Positions 22,115 to 33,315 of a DNA stretch of 64,000 nucleotides are shown here, piece by piece; within the stretch, counting starts at the first letter, position 1; each line of letters starts with the position of its first letter. Both the position numbers and the translations under genes were made by a program. The DNA is taken from positions 4,531,001 through 4,595,000 of the forward strand of contig OX387205.1 of the NCBI GenBank assembly GCA_947561715.1. Reading direction: 5' to 3'. The notes under the pieces are model-generated. The model worked only from the letters and a program-made list of their open reading frames with translations, ran no database searches and was not told the origin of the DNA. The stretch comes from Ascidia mentula (lineage: Eukaryota > Chordata > Ascidiacea > Phlebobranchia > Ascidiidae).

Positions 22115-25100
22115 ATGAGGAGACCATTGCACTTATTCCTAATCACACTTTGTTTAGCAACCGTTTTCTTTCTTGGATATATTTTTCAAAAAACAGCCAA
22201 ATTGCACCATTTGAAAGGTAGACCAACTATGTGTGTTTTTATGTTTGAGCTAAGAACATCACTGTTGCTAATTTATTGTTTGAATCGACTGTACAGTTCC
22301 ATTTAAAAAAAAATTATGTAACCCATATTCTAACCTTAACCATTTGAAAAACCATCGACTGATCGCATGTTTTGATTAAAGTAAGGTCACAAAAAATGTA
22401 CAATATTTTCTTTAAATTACAGATTCTGCTTTGGACACAGGGACAGCCAAAACAATCGCACCGCAACCAATTGAACGTCAAGGTTGGGAAATAAGTATTC
22501 TGTAAAAATAATTGTACATAGACCAGTACATAGACCAAGAAGCATATACACTTATGGCAGGCAAGGCAGCATCCGCCCATTGTAAATGACAATAGTTTGG
22601 GGTATATTGTGGTCAAAGTACACTGTTAACTTGTCCGGCGCAACCTTCACATAACGTAGTGATCTTAACCTTCATCAGACAGAACAGCAAAATCGCTTGA
22701 TTGGCCGGATCGCTTCACTACGCATCATTGAGTATACACAGGCTTCTTAGCCCAGGCATTGCAGCCAAGCTGGATCAGCCACTTTTTTGTCCGTGCCAAA
22801 CAAGGACCTGTGTAGTATGGGCGATCCTGCCAATCATTCGGTTGCATGAAACATTGCTGCGTTATTTAATTATCATGGCAGAGATCGTATATTTTAAGGT
22901 TGCCTGTCAAAGTGATTCGAATGCGCACCAGTGTACTTCGGACACAATATACGCCGTGAAGTCACTGAGCTCCTGTAGCTCAGTTGTGAGAGCGTTGGGC
23001 CTGGTAACCCCATGGTCTCATGAGTTCGAACCTCACCGGGAGCTTGTTTTTCGGATCTCCCTCACATTTGTCAGGAAAAAGTACCTGATCCAGCAAGGCT
23101 AAAATGCTTGGGCTACAGAGTCTGTAAAGCTCATGATTAATGACAACTTGTATATGAAATATCATTTTCCGGGTTAGGTTTAAATCACAGTAATGGGCAC
23201 ACAGGCAACTGCTCTACCGACTTAGCTACGGGAACCTCAAAGGTAAAATGGGCATACTGTGATCAAGCGAATAAAACGCCATGCAACAAGCAAGTTAACA
23301 TGGGATATCTCCATCGCATGCGAGGGCAGAATTACACTACTGCTAATTTGTTTACTTGGCAATATGCTATCGTGTAACCACTTATGCGTAAAAAATATCC
23401 TTTTCTTCAGCCACAAAGAAGGACTGACCTGTAATACTTTATTTCCGTGGCGGTTTGATCATTAAATTGCAATCGAATAAAATACAATTCGAAACTTCTG
23501 CTAGTTTCAGTGAATTCTAATACTAAGGAGGAGATTGGTGTCGCTGATTAGTAAACAATGCCAACCAGAGGGCTAGATTCGGAAAAAACTAAGGGAACAG
23601 TAATACCATATTTCATGACAGGAATCACCTCGTTCAACGGCATTGAGAAACACTCAAAGCTTAAGAATCAGAAACTGAGGATGCCAGTTCAGGCGAAATC
23701 GATTTTTTACTAATACATCAGCTGACTCAATTCAAAACTTCTGCTAGTTTCATTGAATTCTTAAATTGCAACCGTTTGTTTACAGCTCCTCAACGCCAGC
23801 CCGTTATTCTCTTGTGGGTTCCACCTTACGCTGAAATCAAATGGACGTTGCCGGAAACCGCCATATGCGGCGGTGGGTGTGTAATCACCAAAGATAGGAG
23901 TTTGTACAATCAGAGCGATGCCGTTGTATTCTTTATGAAAGCAACCGACACCGCGTCATTGCCAGACCCTGCTACACACTCGAGGTATGATCAACATACA
24001 TGTAGGCAAAATGGGTCATTTATGACAGAACCACACGATTTTATCATGCAGAGATGGGAAGGTGTACGTGTGGTGGTGTGAGGAGAATCCTTGGACCGTG
24101 CGCAACTATTACCACAAATCTCTGACGGAATTTGACGGTTACTTTAACTGGACGATGCATTACAAAAGTGATTCTGACGTACTTGCTACCCTTATACCAC
24201 ACACGGCTCGTGACTGGCTGCTCCGTCGGATGGGAAGGTAATCTTGCAATAAAATTTGTGCACTCACGACTTCGAGCAAATAATCTTTGAGCGCAATGGT
24301 TCTCTATCTGGCTGAAAGGCTGAAACAAATGTTTTTTAGTTTTTTTACGCACTTTAATCACGCACGGGTACTGCAATGTACAACTGGCAGCTTATGATTT
24401 CCCAGGCCGTTTAGTAGTCATGAGATTATAGTCAATCATTTTTATGCCCATTTGTTTTTAATAATCAGAGGTGACGAAGTCTTTCACAAAACCGTTGCTC
24501 CAGGGTTTAAAGACGAGGAATTCGAAACGGCATTTTCCCTTTTGCGTGAGGTGAATTCGTCTAACTGACCATGCCATAAACTTAACCCATGGCTATAAAG
24601 TTTATACACTTCTCGTTTGATAAAACAGGAAAAGAGAAATACAGCAGTAATCGTCATCAGTGACTGTAATAAAACAAAAGATGCTCGGGGAAGAATGGCT
24701 TTCGCCAAGCAAATGGAATCGATGAACAACTTGGAAATATTCGGTTCATGCAATGGAAAAAAGCTTTCAAAGAGCAACACTGAATTCCACAAAGTACTTC
24801 GAAAATACAAGTAAGTTTTTAGAGGTGGTTTGAATTGTCCTCTTTTTTGGGGGGATGCGGGGGGGAAGAATATTTTTTTCCTAATGTATCTTTTATATAG
24901 TTGTTTTTGTGACAATCTCTATATGTATCTCAGATTCTACATGGCTTTCGAAAACGTCAAAGGTTGCAACGATTACGTCACTGAGAAATTTTGGATCAAC
25001 TCTTTGTACGTTGGATGCGTGCCGGTAGTTTGGGGCCCAAAAAAGGCCGACGTGGCCCGTCTGGCTCCACCAAACTCCTTCATACACGCAGCGGATTTCG

Positions 25101-25452
25101 ATTACGATGCAAAACGACTGGTGGAATATTTGAAAGAAGTGGACAGGAATGAAACTAAATACAAAAGTTTCTTCGAGTAAGTTTTTGTGCAACTCCTTTG
25201 ACTTTTGTTTTCTAACATTTGTTTTGTATTATTAGATGGTGGAAAGAACCGGGATTTTATCCAGTACTGAACATTCGGGAGCCAACAGATAAACGCGACG
25301 TAGTTTCTGACGAAGCGCTGAGCTACCAAGTCAGCGCACATTGTCATCTATGTAGGAAACTTTACGACAAAGAACATTTTGGGAAATCAAAAGTGATCGA
25401 CAATCTTGCTGAGCATTTTTACGGCAAAGAAGACCCAGCCTGCTACGCATGA
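22115..25452 (+). CDS. FUT-B: alpha-1,3-fucosyltransferase family protein (GT10), complete, 8 exons
   Basis: Tandem paralog of FUT-A with identical exon lengths. Exons: 22115-22217, 22423-22482, 23786-23984, 24052-24237, 24469-24550, 24629-24810, 24934-25176, 25236-25452. Splice sites and phases all hold, giving 423 residues. The protein has the signal anchor, stem, W-W-C-E-E-N-P-W motif in exon 4, the GDP-fucose signature F-E-N-V-K-G-C-N-D-Y-V-T-E-K in exon 7 and the Cys-rich C-terminus. Exon 6 differs most from FUT-A (for example S-D-C-N-K-T-K-D). Golgi location and use of GDP-fucose follow from the family; the acceptor glycan is unknown. Intron 2 holds a tRNA-like SINE and an extra 288-bp insertion absent from FUT-A. 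Confidence 0.93.
22969..23043 (+). repeat. tRNA-like head of a SINE (tRNA pseudogene)
   Basis: GCTCCTG and CGGGAGC form a 7-bp acceptor stem (one G-T pair). TAGCTCAGTTGTGAGAGC gives a D-arm and box A; GAGTTCGAACCTC gives a T-arm and box B with one mismatch. The anticodon arm is faulty: TTGGG and CCCCA leave an 8-base loop containing TGGT, so no clean anticodon. It resembles an animal tRNA-Thr. An inverted tRNA-like sequence at about 23231-23170 closes the segment. It is not likely to be a working tRNA. Confidence 0.5.
23473..23760. mobile_element. 288-bp insertion with 11-bp target duplication in FUT-B intron 2
   Basis: TTAAATTGCAA occurs at 23462-23472 and 23761-23771 and once in FUT-A. The insert has imperfect direct repeats at both ends (AACTTCTGCTAGTTTCA at about 23495 and 23735) and an internal AACTGAGGATGCC...GGCGAAATCG motif like the PLE tails elsewhere in the window. 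I infer a short PLE-derived element with terminal direct repeats. Confidence 0.6.
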
Positions 25453-26118
25453 CCTAAACCCAGTTGACATAACGTTTCTGCAATCTTACAAACTCATTCA
25501 TGCGATGATGCACGAAGCCCACAAGTTTCATTTAACTGCAATAGTGTCAGCACTTACACCATTGTTTTTTGATAAAGTGAAGGGATTGGGTTAAAAATAC
25601 TCAACCGGTTAAAAAATGTGACAACGCGTAAATGCCATATTCACTGAAACGTTTAAGTTTACTGCAACACAACGCTTTGATAAAGTGCAACTATATCTAC
25701 CCCAGATGCGCATTTTTTTTTGTTGGATAAGTAACGATTCCCATGAGACTAAATATATTTTCCGATCAGGCTTAACCAGTATTTAAGCAATTTTTTGTGT
25801 TTGTATTGTTGCGAAAAAAAGTGATCGCTTGGTCTTGTTGTACAGATCATCACATTCCTAACTAGACGTGATTTATGCATGATTCGAAGTGCATTGAAGT
25901 CATTGTTTAACGCATAATTGCGCACATTGGCTGAAGTAAGTTTCGACTTTTCTTCAACCGAAATAAATGTTTCAGCACTGTTCAACCTCACTTTGTCTTG
26001 TGCGCGCTGTGTCTGATGATTGCGTAGAACAGAAACCGGAGTGGTTAAAAACCACTTAGGCGCAGCGACTTTTAACCTAACTGTTGATGAAAAACACCCG
26101 AATTTGGAATGTTAGTAG
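25453..26118 (+). other. FUT-B 3' untranslated region with AATAAA at 25962-25967
   Basis: No coding feature. It matches 12779-13377 downstream of FUT-A and then runs into the Gypsy insertion. Confidence 0.4.
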
Positions 26119-26253
26119 TAAAGCGTTACACAGCTTTATTCCGTTGCAAAGTTAAGAATGACTCAACGAGTCAACGCAACAGCAGCAAAAGAGAAACGCG
26201 GGGAAAAAGGCAATTAATCCGCTTCGCTAAAATGCGGTAATGTGCGCGCTACA
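26119..26253 (-). repeat. 3' LTR of the Gypsy element
   Basis: Read on the minus strand it begins TGTAGCGCGC and ends GCTTTA. It contains AATAAA (minus strand) near its end, a candidate poly(A) signal. Confidence 0.85.
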
Positions 26254-26415
26254 TAACCCCCCGCCAGAAGCGGACAACAAAATTTACAAACAAAAACTGG
26301 CAGGAGGGCGAGTAATGCGACCAGAGCGCGTGCGTTGAATAGAGTCTGGTGATAATGTTGGTTGCCCGGCGGATGGAACTCGACCCTGTTTGCAAGGCCT
26401 TCCTCGACGCGGTGG

Positions 26416-28330
26416 TTAAGCTGTTTGGACCGGTTGTGTCAGGTCGACGTGGGCAGGTTTTAAACGGTCAACAGAAACTGTCTGTTGGCGTCCACCGAAG
26501 TCCAGCGTGAAACTTTTGTGTGTTCTTGCAATGACCCGGTATGGCCCTTCATACGGAGGTGTCAAAGGCGGGCGATGTTTGTCTGTGCGCAAGAATACAT
26601 AAGCGCTAGTGTCCAATGACTTTGGAACATTTTCATGCGGATTTGAGTGACGCGACATTGGTGTCGGCAGGAACCTGCCAACAGCCGACCGCAAAGCGGG
26701 CAAAAGTTGACGCGGGGACGGTTCAGTGGGTGTTGAACCAATGAAATCGCCAGGTACAGTCAACGGTGAACCGTAAACGAGCTCAGCAGACGATGTCCCG
26801 AGATCTTCTTTTGGAGCGGTGCGGATTCCAAGCACTACCCAGGGCAGAGCGTCCATCCAATTGCTGTCGGTGAGCCGAGCCATAAGGGCACTCTTCAAGT
26901 GGCGATGGAAACGTTCGACCAGACCATTTGATTGGGCATGATAAGCCGTCGTGCGATGAAGCTTGACATTAAGAAACCTATTGAAAGATGTCCATAAATC
27001 AGACGTGAATTGTGGACCACGGTCGGAGGAAATGTCCAAAGGTACACCAAAACGCGACACCCAGTGGTAAACAAATGCCCTAGCACACGTTGGCGTGGTA
27101 GCATCAGGAAGAGGCACAGCTTCTGGCCATCTCGTAAAGCGGTCGATCATTGTAAACAAATAGGTATTGCCCTGTGAAGACGGAAGTGGACCGACTAGGT
27201 CCACATTAACATGAGCAAAACGAGCCCGTGGAGGCGGGTAGTTTTCGAGCGGTGAACGTACATGTTGTTGGATTTTCGATTTTTGACATTGTATGCAGTT
27301 GCGGGTCCATAATCCAACCTGTTGTTTCATCCCATGCCACACGAATTTGGAAGCAACTAGCTGGCGGGTGGCTCGAATAGATGGGTGCGACAAACCATGC
27401 ACAATTTCAAAAATTTTACGCTGCCAAGACTTGGGTACAATGGGGCGTGGGACGTTTTTAGAGACATCACAGAGTATGGTGTTGTCGGAAATACCATACT
27501 GTATGTCTTGCAACTTGAGATTGGTCACAGCCGTGCGGTATGCTTGAACTTCCGGATCAAGCTGCGCGGTTGCTAAAGCGGAGTAATCCAAGTCCAAAGG
27601 AAATTCAATGGAGTCGATGGAGGCGCGGGATAGAGCATCTGCGACCTGATTTTGCTTTCCTTTGATGTATCGCACATCGGTAGTGAACTCGGAAATGGCG
27701 GTCAAATGACGCTGTTGTCGCGCAGACCAAGGTTGGGAAACTTTTGTGAAGGCAAAAATCAACGGTTTGTGGTCAGTGTAAGCCGCAAAACAGCGACCTT
27801 CCAGAAAGTAGCGAAAATGTCTGATGGACAAATGCAAAGCGAGAAGTTCTCTGTCAAATGCACTATACTTTACTTCTGGTGGTCGAAGACGTTTACTGAA
27901 AAATGCTATCGGTTGCCAGACACCATCAATGAATTGCTGCAACACTGCTCCAACCGATGTTTGTGACGCATCAGTAGTGAGGGCAGTTGGCGCTTGAGGC
28001 AGAGGGTGGTGTAAAAGCGTCGCGCGCACAAGTGCTGCCTTCGCTTTTTCAAATGCTGAAGTCAGGCGATTGCTCCAGAACGAGTTGTGTTGCTTTGCCC
28101 GAAAACGCCTCATAGATTGGGGACATGATGCGCGCTGCGTTTGGTATGAACCTGTGGTAGAAATTTATCATACCCGCGAATTCCTGAAGGCCCTTGATGG
28201 TTGTAGGACGAGGAAACTGCTGGATTGCTTTCACTTTGTGAGGCAACGGACACGCACCATGCATATTGACTCTGTGACCGAGGAAATCAATTTGGTCAAC
28301 GCCAAACTGGCACTTTGATGACCAGACCAT
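26416..28330 (-). pseudogene. pol: Gypsy Pol, RNase H and integrase part, frame-shifted from RT
   Basis: Two frames (28330-28049 and 28113-26416) carry the RT connection, RNase H (T-T-D-A-S, F-D-R-E-L-L-A, Y-T-D-H-K-P) and integrase. The integrase has an H2C2 finger, and D, D, E in N-V-D-L-V-G-P, S-S-D-R-G-P-Q-F and N-G-L-V-E-R-F. All three acidic residues are present. A frame shift near 28.1 kb separates RT from RNase H. Confidence 0.85.
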
Positions 28331-29339
28331 GATCTGCCAACCGTGTAAAAAGTCGTTTTAAATGGTTGTAGTGATCAGCAGGTGTTTTGCTTGCTACTAA
28401 GATGTCATCGAGGTACACAAATACAAAATCAAGAGACTGGCAAACTGTGTCCATTAAACGTTGAAATGTTTGGGCGGAATTTTTTAACCCAAATGGCATG
28501 CGCAGAAATTCAAAAAGACCGAAAGGTGTAATTACCGCCGTTTTGGCAACATCCGCGGGGGCAACTGAAACTTGGTGGTAGCCACGCACAAGGTCGATTT
28601 TGGAAAAAATGGTAGATCCTGCCAAACTTGCTGAAAAGTCCTGAATGTGAGGAATAGAATAACGATCTGGCAGAGTAACAGCATTTAATCGCCTGTAATC
28701 TCCACACGGCCTCCAACCGCCTGTAGATTTTGGAACCATGTGTAGTTGCGAAGCCCAGGGGCTGGACGAGCGTCTGACAATCCCCATTTTTAACATATTG
28801 GCGAACTCATTTCTTGCCAAAGTGAGTTTCTCAGGAGGAAGGCGCCGAGCACGCGCGTGAACTGGAGGTCCACTTGTTGTTATGAAATGCTGCACTCCGT
28901 GCCTGGGGAGCAATTCAGAGAAGTGAGGCGCTGTAACTGCGGGAAATGCGGCCAGCAAACGCGCGTAATCGCACTTGTCTGAGGTGAGAACATTTATGCG
29001 TTGAAATAAAGATCCGGCTTTTCGAATAGGAAAACTTGCAAACGTTTGTGCGCTGACCAAACGCTGTCGTTGAAGATCAACTAACAAAGAATGTGCTCTC
29101 AAGAAGTCGGCGCCGAGCAATGGCCTGGAGACATCCGCCAAAACAAAATTCCATTTAAACTTCCCAGCGGGCAAATTAAGCGAGATTAGACGTGAGCCGT
29201 ACGTCCGAATACGGCTGCCATTCGCAGCCACAAGGGTTTTGCCGGGCCTGTTCGTGTGGCGCTCAAAGCGAGTCGGTGGAAAAACACTGATTTCTCCCCC
29301 CGTGTCGACAAGAAAATTACGCCCAGATATGCGGTCCAT
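28296..29339 (-). CDS. pol: Gypsy Pol, protease and reverse transcriptase part
   Basis: The 347-codon frame begins with an aspartic protease site F-L-V-D-T-G-G-E-I (about residues 9-17). It continues to RT motifs [23 protein letters not shown] (motif A Asp), M-P-F-G-L-K-N-S-A and V-Y-L-D-D-I-L-V (active site). The frame then breaks; RT continues in another frame at 28330-28049 with F-L-G-H-R-V. The break argues against activity of this copy. Confidence 0.85.
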   Translation of the reverse strand: MDRISGRNFLVDTGGEISVFPPTRFERHTNRPGKTLVAANGSRIRTYGSRLISLNLPAGKFKWNFVLADVSRPLLGADFLRAHSLLVDLQRQRLVSAQTFASFPIRKAGSLFQRINVLTSDKCDYARLLAAFPAVTAPHFSELLPRHGVQHFITTSGPPVHARARRLPPEKLTLARNEFANMLKMGIVRRSSSPWASQLHMVPKSTGGWRPCGDYRRLNAVTLPDRYSIPHIQDFSASLAGSTIFSKIDLVRGYHQVSVAPADVAKTAVITPFGLFEFLRMPFGLKNSAQTFQRLMDTVCQSLDFVFVYLDDILVASKTPADHYNHLKRLFTRLADHGLVIKVPVWR

Positions 29340-29381
29340 TAAAAAAAAAGAGGCTGCTCGTTTTGCCGGCCGTCGCAGCCG

Positions 29382-30050
29382 CTAAAGACGGTCGGCTTGC
29401 TCGTTTCCCCGAAACGCACATGAAGGACAACACTGACGTGCGTTTTTACCGAAACGACGGTGGTAAAAGCATAATGTTTGAGCGTTTCTTACTTGTTGTG
29501 GTGTAGTAGTACTGAACTTCGAGCGTCGCACCTTTAATACCGCGTATTCCTCGTCTTTTCTACTAGCCAAGAGCAGAGCATCCGCCTGTTGCGCTAAAAC
29601 GCGAGCACAAGGAAAATCCTTTCCAGCCAAACCCGTGCGTACGGCAGCGGGCATCTTCTCCAGGAACAATTCTTTGAACAAAAAACAAGGTTCCTCACTC
29701 CCAAGCAACGCCAGCATTTCGTCCATTAGGGCAGTTGGCAGCCGGTCACCTAAAGTTGGCATGTGGAGTAAGTGTTGAGCTCTTTGTGACGGTGTTAAAG
29801 TAAAAGTAGTCAGCAATCGCTTCTTAATTGCTGCATACTTGTCTTCATGCGGCGGTTGTTCAAGTAAATCAATCAAACGACTTGCTGTGTTCTGATCGAG
29901 AGCTGACACAACGTAAAAGTACTTGGTTTCGTCAGCTGTCACTTTCTTCAAAGCAAATTGAGCTTCCGCTTGCTGGAACCAAACACGTGGCTGCGACATC
30001 CAAAATGTGGGGAGTTTAATAGCCACAGCGTTTTGATCACTACCATCCAT
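29382..30050 (-). CDS. gag: Gypsy Gag protein
   Basis: 222 codons starting at an ATG about 57 bp inside the 5' LTR. The N-terminal half contains P-T-F-W and P-R-V-W-F-Q-Q-A-E-A-Q-F, the capsid motif of this Gypsy group. It would form the particle. The C-terminus has Cys residues (C-F-Y-H-R-R-F-G...A-R-Q-C) that look like one zinc knuckle. The frame ends just before pol starts in another frame at 29339. Confidence 0.8.
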   Translation of the reverse strand: MDGSDQNAVAIKLPTFWMSQPRVWFQQAEAQFALKKVTADETKYFYVVSALDQNTASRLIDLLEQPPHEDKYAAIKKRLLTTFTLTPSQRAQHLLHMPTLGDRLPTALMDEMLALLGSEEPCFLFKELFLEKMPAAVRTGLAGKDFPCARVLAQQADALLLASRKDEEYAVLKVRRSKFSTTTPQQVRNAQTLCFYHRRFGKNARQCCPSCAFRGNEQADRL

Positions 30051-30107
30051 CTTAACTTGAAATTTATGTCAAGAAATATACGTTTCTGACTCGTCGGGGT
30101 CACCACT

Positions 30108-30241
30108 AAAGCGTTACACAGCTTTATTCCGTTGCAAAGTCAAGAATGACTCAACGAGTCAACGCAACAGCAGCAAAAGAGAAACGCGGCGAAAAAGGCA
30201 ATTAATCCGCTTCGCTAAAATGCGGTAATGTGCGCGCTACA
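30108..30241 (-). repeat. 5' LTR of the Gypsy element
   Basis: It differs from the other LTR by about two substitutions and a 1-bp length change, indicating recent insertion. Confidence 0.85.
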
Positions 30242-30245
30242 GTAG

Positions 30246-31255
30246 GAGCTTTTTTATCAGCGAAATTTAGACTTGTAAAGCCAGTAATGTACCTCAGACA
30301 GCTAAAGAGCTAGGGCTGTCATGCTTTGTGTATTAGGTCGGTTAATGATGTCACTTTTGATTTTTATATTTCCATGACTTTAATAATTTTCCAAAGACAA
30401 ATAAACTGTGATAAAGCCTCTTTGCGTAACAGGTGAAAAGTAGAATTTAATGAACGTAATTGTGCCGGAAGGTCAGTCCAAAAAATACATTATGCCTCAA
30501 CAGCAACAACCTGCTCAAAGCAACTTGGAAATATTCTGCATGACCTTTGTTCCAACAGAATATCGAGTCTTTCCAAGTTGCCTTGATTGAGTATTTGTTT
30601 GGGGAGGGCGTCAGAGGGATTGCGCTTATACATGACTTGACTCGAATGCTGTTAAACTTACGACTGGAACGACTCTGGTAATGTTGATTTTAGCTCCCTT
30701 TTCGGGCACACAGCGGTAGGCTATACGAAATCGGTACACATTGTTATCGATCTATGCAAAGCGAGTTGTGGTCCGCTATTTATTTTTTACATCAAACAGT
30801 CTTCATTCTTGTCAACACGATCCATGCCCATTAACTGAGGTTTCTGTTTTCGATTTTATGAAGCTTGTGCATCATTAAAACACAAATGATATTTGTTATA
30901 ACATACTTGCTCAAGGAATTTAAAGGATAAGGGTAAATGAATTTTAAAACGTAAGGAGGATATATTGATCCACTTCAAGCATTGTGGACGTTCATGACCA
31001 CACAGTTAAAGGTTCGGTAATCGCCCGTGAAAGGATGGAATTGCAGGGTACTAGGCTTCCCTGACAATTTGACGCGATGATGCTAGCGCAATGAGTATTA
31101 ACGCAATGAGTATTAATGAAGGTCGGCTTACCTATTGGCAAGTTGCCATTGTATTGTCTGTTCACCTGTGCTCTCGGCTGAGATGCGGGCAGGCAGAATA
31201 ATCCGAATTATAGTTTATTAATCGAATCGAAATCAGAATTAGTCTTGTTCAAAAT
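30246..31255. other. Non-coding duplicated segment with an extra 155-bp hairpin insert
   Basis: It matches 14350-15240 except for about 30502-30656, which is absent there. The insert starts with an imperfect hairpin: GCAACTTGGAA and ATATTCTG pair with CAGAATAT and TTCCAAGTTGC across about 16 bases. No gene was recognised. Confidence 0.5.
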
Positions 31256-32180
31256 AGCATAGCATAGCATAGCATAGCATAGCATAGCATAGCATAGCAT
31301 AGCATAGCATAGCATAGCATAGCATAGCATAGCATAGCATAGCATAGCATAGCATAGCATAGCATAGCATAGCATAGCATAGCATAGCATAGCATAGCAT
31401 AGCATAGCATAGCATAGCATAGCATAGCATAGCATAGCATAGCATAGCATAGCATAGCATAGCATAGCATAGCATAGCATAGCATAGCATAGCATAGCAT
31501 AGCATAGCATAGCATAGCATAGCATAGCATAGCATAGCATAGCATAGCATAGCATAGCATAGCATAGCATAGCATAGCATAGCATAGCATAGCATAGCAT
31601 AGCATAGCATAGCATAGCATAGCATAGCATAGCATAGCATAGCATAGCATAGCATAGCATAGCATAGCATAGCATAGCATAGCATAGCATAGCATAGCAT
31701 AGCATAGCATAGCATAGCATAGCATAGCATAGCATAGCATAGCATAGCATAGCATAGCATAGCATAGCATAGCATAGCATAGCATAGCATAGCATAGCAT
31801 AGCATAGCATAGCATAGCATAGCATAGCATAGCATAGCATAGCATAGCATAGCATAGCATAGCATAGCATAGCATAGCATAGCATAGCATAGCATAGCAT
31901 AGCATAGCATAGCATAGCATAGCATAGCATAGCATAGCATAGCATAGCATAGCATAGCATAGCATAGCATAGCATAGCATAGCATAGCATAGCATAGCAT
32001 AGCATAGCATAGCATAGCATAGCATAGCATAGCATAGCATAGCATAGCATAGCATAGCATAGCATAGCATAGCATAGCATAGCATAGCATAGCATAGCAT
32101 AGCATAGCATAGCATAGCATAGCATAGCATAGCATAGCATAGCATAGCATAGCATAGCATAGCATAGCATAGCATAGCAT
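31256..32180. repeat. Perfect AGCAT pentanucleotide array, 185 copies
   Basis: 925 bp of uninterrupted AGCAT. On the minus strand it reads ATGCT, free of stops in all three frames, which creates long artificial frames of Met-Leu-Cys-Tyr-Ala. The paralogous site at 15.2 kb has only a few AGCAT and AATAG units. The true copy number may differ because such arrays are hard to assemble. Confidence 0.97.
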
Positions 32181-32480
32181 AATGATTCGGGACACACCGG
32201 GCCATTTTAAAGTAGGTATATTGTAGTCAAAGGTGGGTAGGCGCACAATTTGCCTGAGCACATAGTTCGCTTTTTTTGCTACCAGGCATTGTATGAACTG
32301 TTCTTCTTGCATAAAGTTACGAGATTTTGATTCATTTGCACGAACCAGACCTTACTGGTCGACATGCGCAACTAATCGTGTTTGTTTCGTGAAATATTTT
32401 TGTCTTGCATAAATTCTGACGACAACGTATGATTCCGTGCGTTGTTGTTTAACTTTTGATGAAGTTGATTTGGTCGAAGC

Positions 32481-33315
32481 AACTGCTTGAAGCCTTTTCA
32501 GATAGTAAAGTATTTTAGCGCCTTTCATAACTAATATTAATTGTGACAAAGAGTTCCACACCACAGTGCAGAGTAAGATTTTAGGGCTAAAATTACACAA
32601 TACACTAACTATAGGTGCGTGTGACACGTATCTTTGATATACTAGAACTCCCAAATATCAATCAAAATACAGGTAATATTTACACGTCGAGATGAAGATG
32701 ATTGGGTGAAAAGTTCACAAGCGCAACTGAGAGCTTATAAGGACGATATTTTCTCAGCTTTCTCGTGGTTTTGTCACCAACTGGGTGGAGCTTCTTTAGA
32801 TTCATGTCTCACTTCAGTAAGAATTTTTAAAAATGTATGCCTTTATTAAACAAAGTGGACTTAAAATTGTGTGTCCCTGTGTTTTAGTCACCGTAATCTA
32901 TGGATATGGCCCAACAACACCATTCTCGTGGCGATTTAGCAACATAAATGGTTTGGTGAAATTTCGTGAGCACAATTTGTATGTTTTGACGGTAAGATTT
33001 TGTCAAATGTGTATGTTTTTGACGATAAATTTTGTCAAATTTTTACTGTTTGTATTGATCCAAATATTTATATCCTAGAAGGCACCAAAAGAGCAACTGC
33101 TCACATATGACGTGAAAGATGGTTGGGAACCATTATGCAAATTTCTTGGCAAGGATGTTCCGAATCAACCATTTCCCAGAATGAATGTCGGTGGATCTAT
33201 TGTTAAGGAACGAATAAAATCAGATCCAACATTTGAACGCATGAAATATGAATCACTTATTTCTATCTCTATTATAATCCTTGCACTTTCAGTGTTGCTA
33301 TATTACTTCCTGTAG
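32481..33315 (+). pseudogene. ST2: sulfotransferase-like gene, broken copy
   Basis: Visible parts: the end of one exon (about 32481-32510), exon 32673-32816 encoding V-I-F-T-R-R-D-E-D-D-W and a helical segment, exon 32888-32991 encoding Y-G-Y-G-P-T-T-P-F-S-W-R, and exon 33079-33315 with D-G-W-E-P-L-C-K-F-L-G-K and a C-terminal membrane anchor. The upstream part is gone: sequence jumps from GATTTGGTCGAA (15.5 kb equivalent) straight into the exon found whole at 16754-16892. The first and second complete exons do not join in phase, unless an exon is unseen. ST2 keeps the exon ST1 lost, and lacks the part ST1 keeps. Family: PAPS-dependent sulfotransferase, likely Sulfotransfer_4. Confidence 0.7.

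Larger units (their letters stand above)
26119..30241 (-). mobile_element. Nearly intact Gypsy-type LTR retrotransposon (about 4.1 kb)
   Basis: LTRs of about 135 bp lie at 26119-26253 and 30108-30241 and differ at only a few positions. GTAG flanks both sides (26115-26118, 30242-30245) and the empty site is seen at about 14345-14355. On the minus strand the order is LTR, TGGTGACCCCGACG (probable primer site next to the LTR), gag, protease-RT, RNase H, integrase, a G-rich tract at about 26256-26270, LTR. This is Ty3/Gypsy order. pol is broken by at least two frame shifts. Confidence 0.93.

Noticed and set aside
22969-23043. A functional tRNA-Thr
   Set aside because: The anticodon loop has eight bases with a mismatched stem, and the sequence is part of a repeated SINE-like segment.
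31256-32180. CRISPR-like array
   Set aside because: There are no spacers; this is a simple tandem repeat in an animal genome.
31208-32312. Three long overlapping minus-strand frames of about 320-357 codons
   Set aside because: They are produced wholly by the AGCAT array, which has no stop on that strand; flanks are non-coding.
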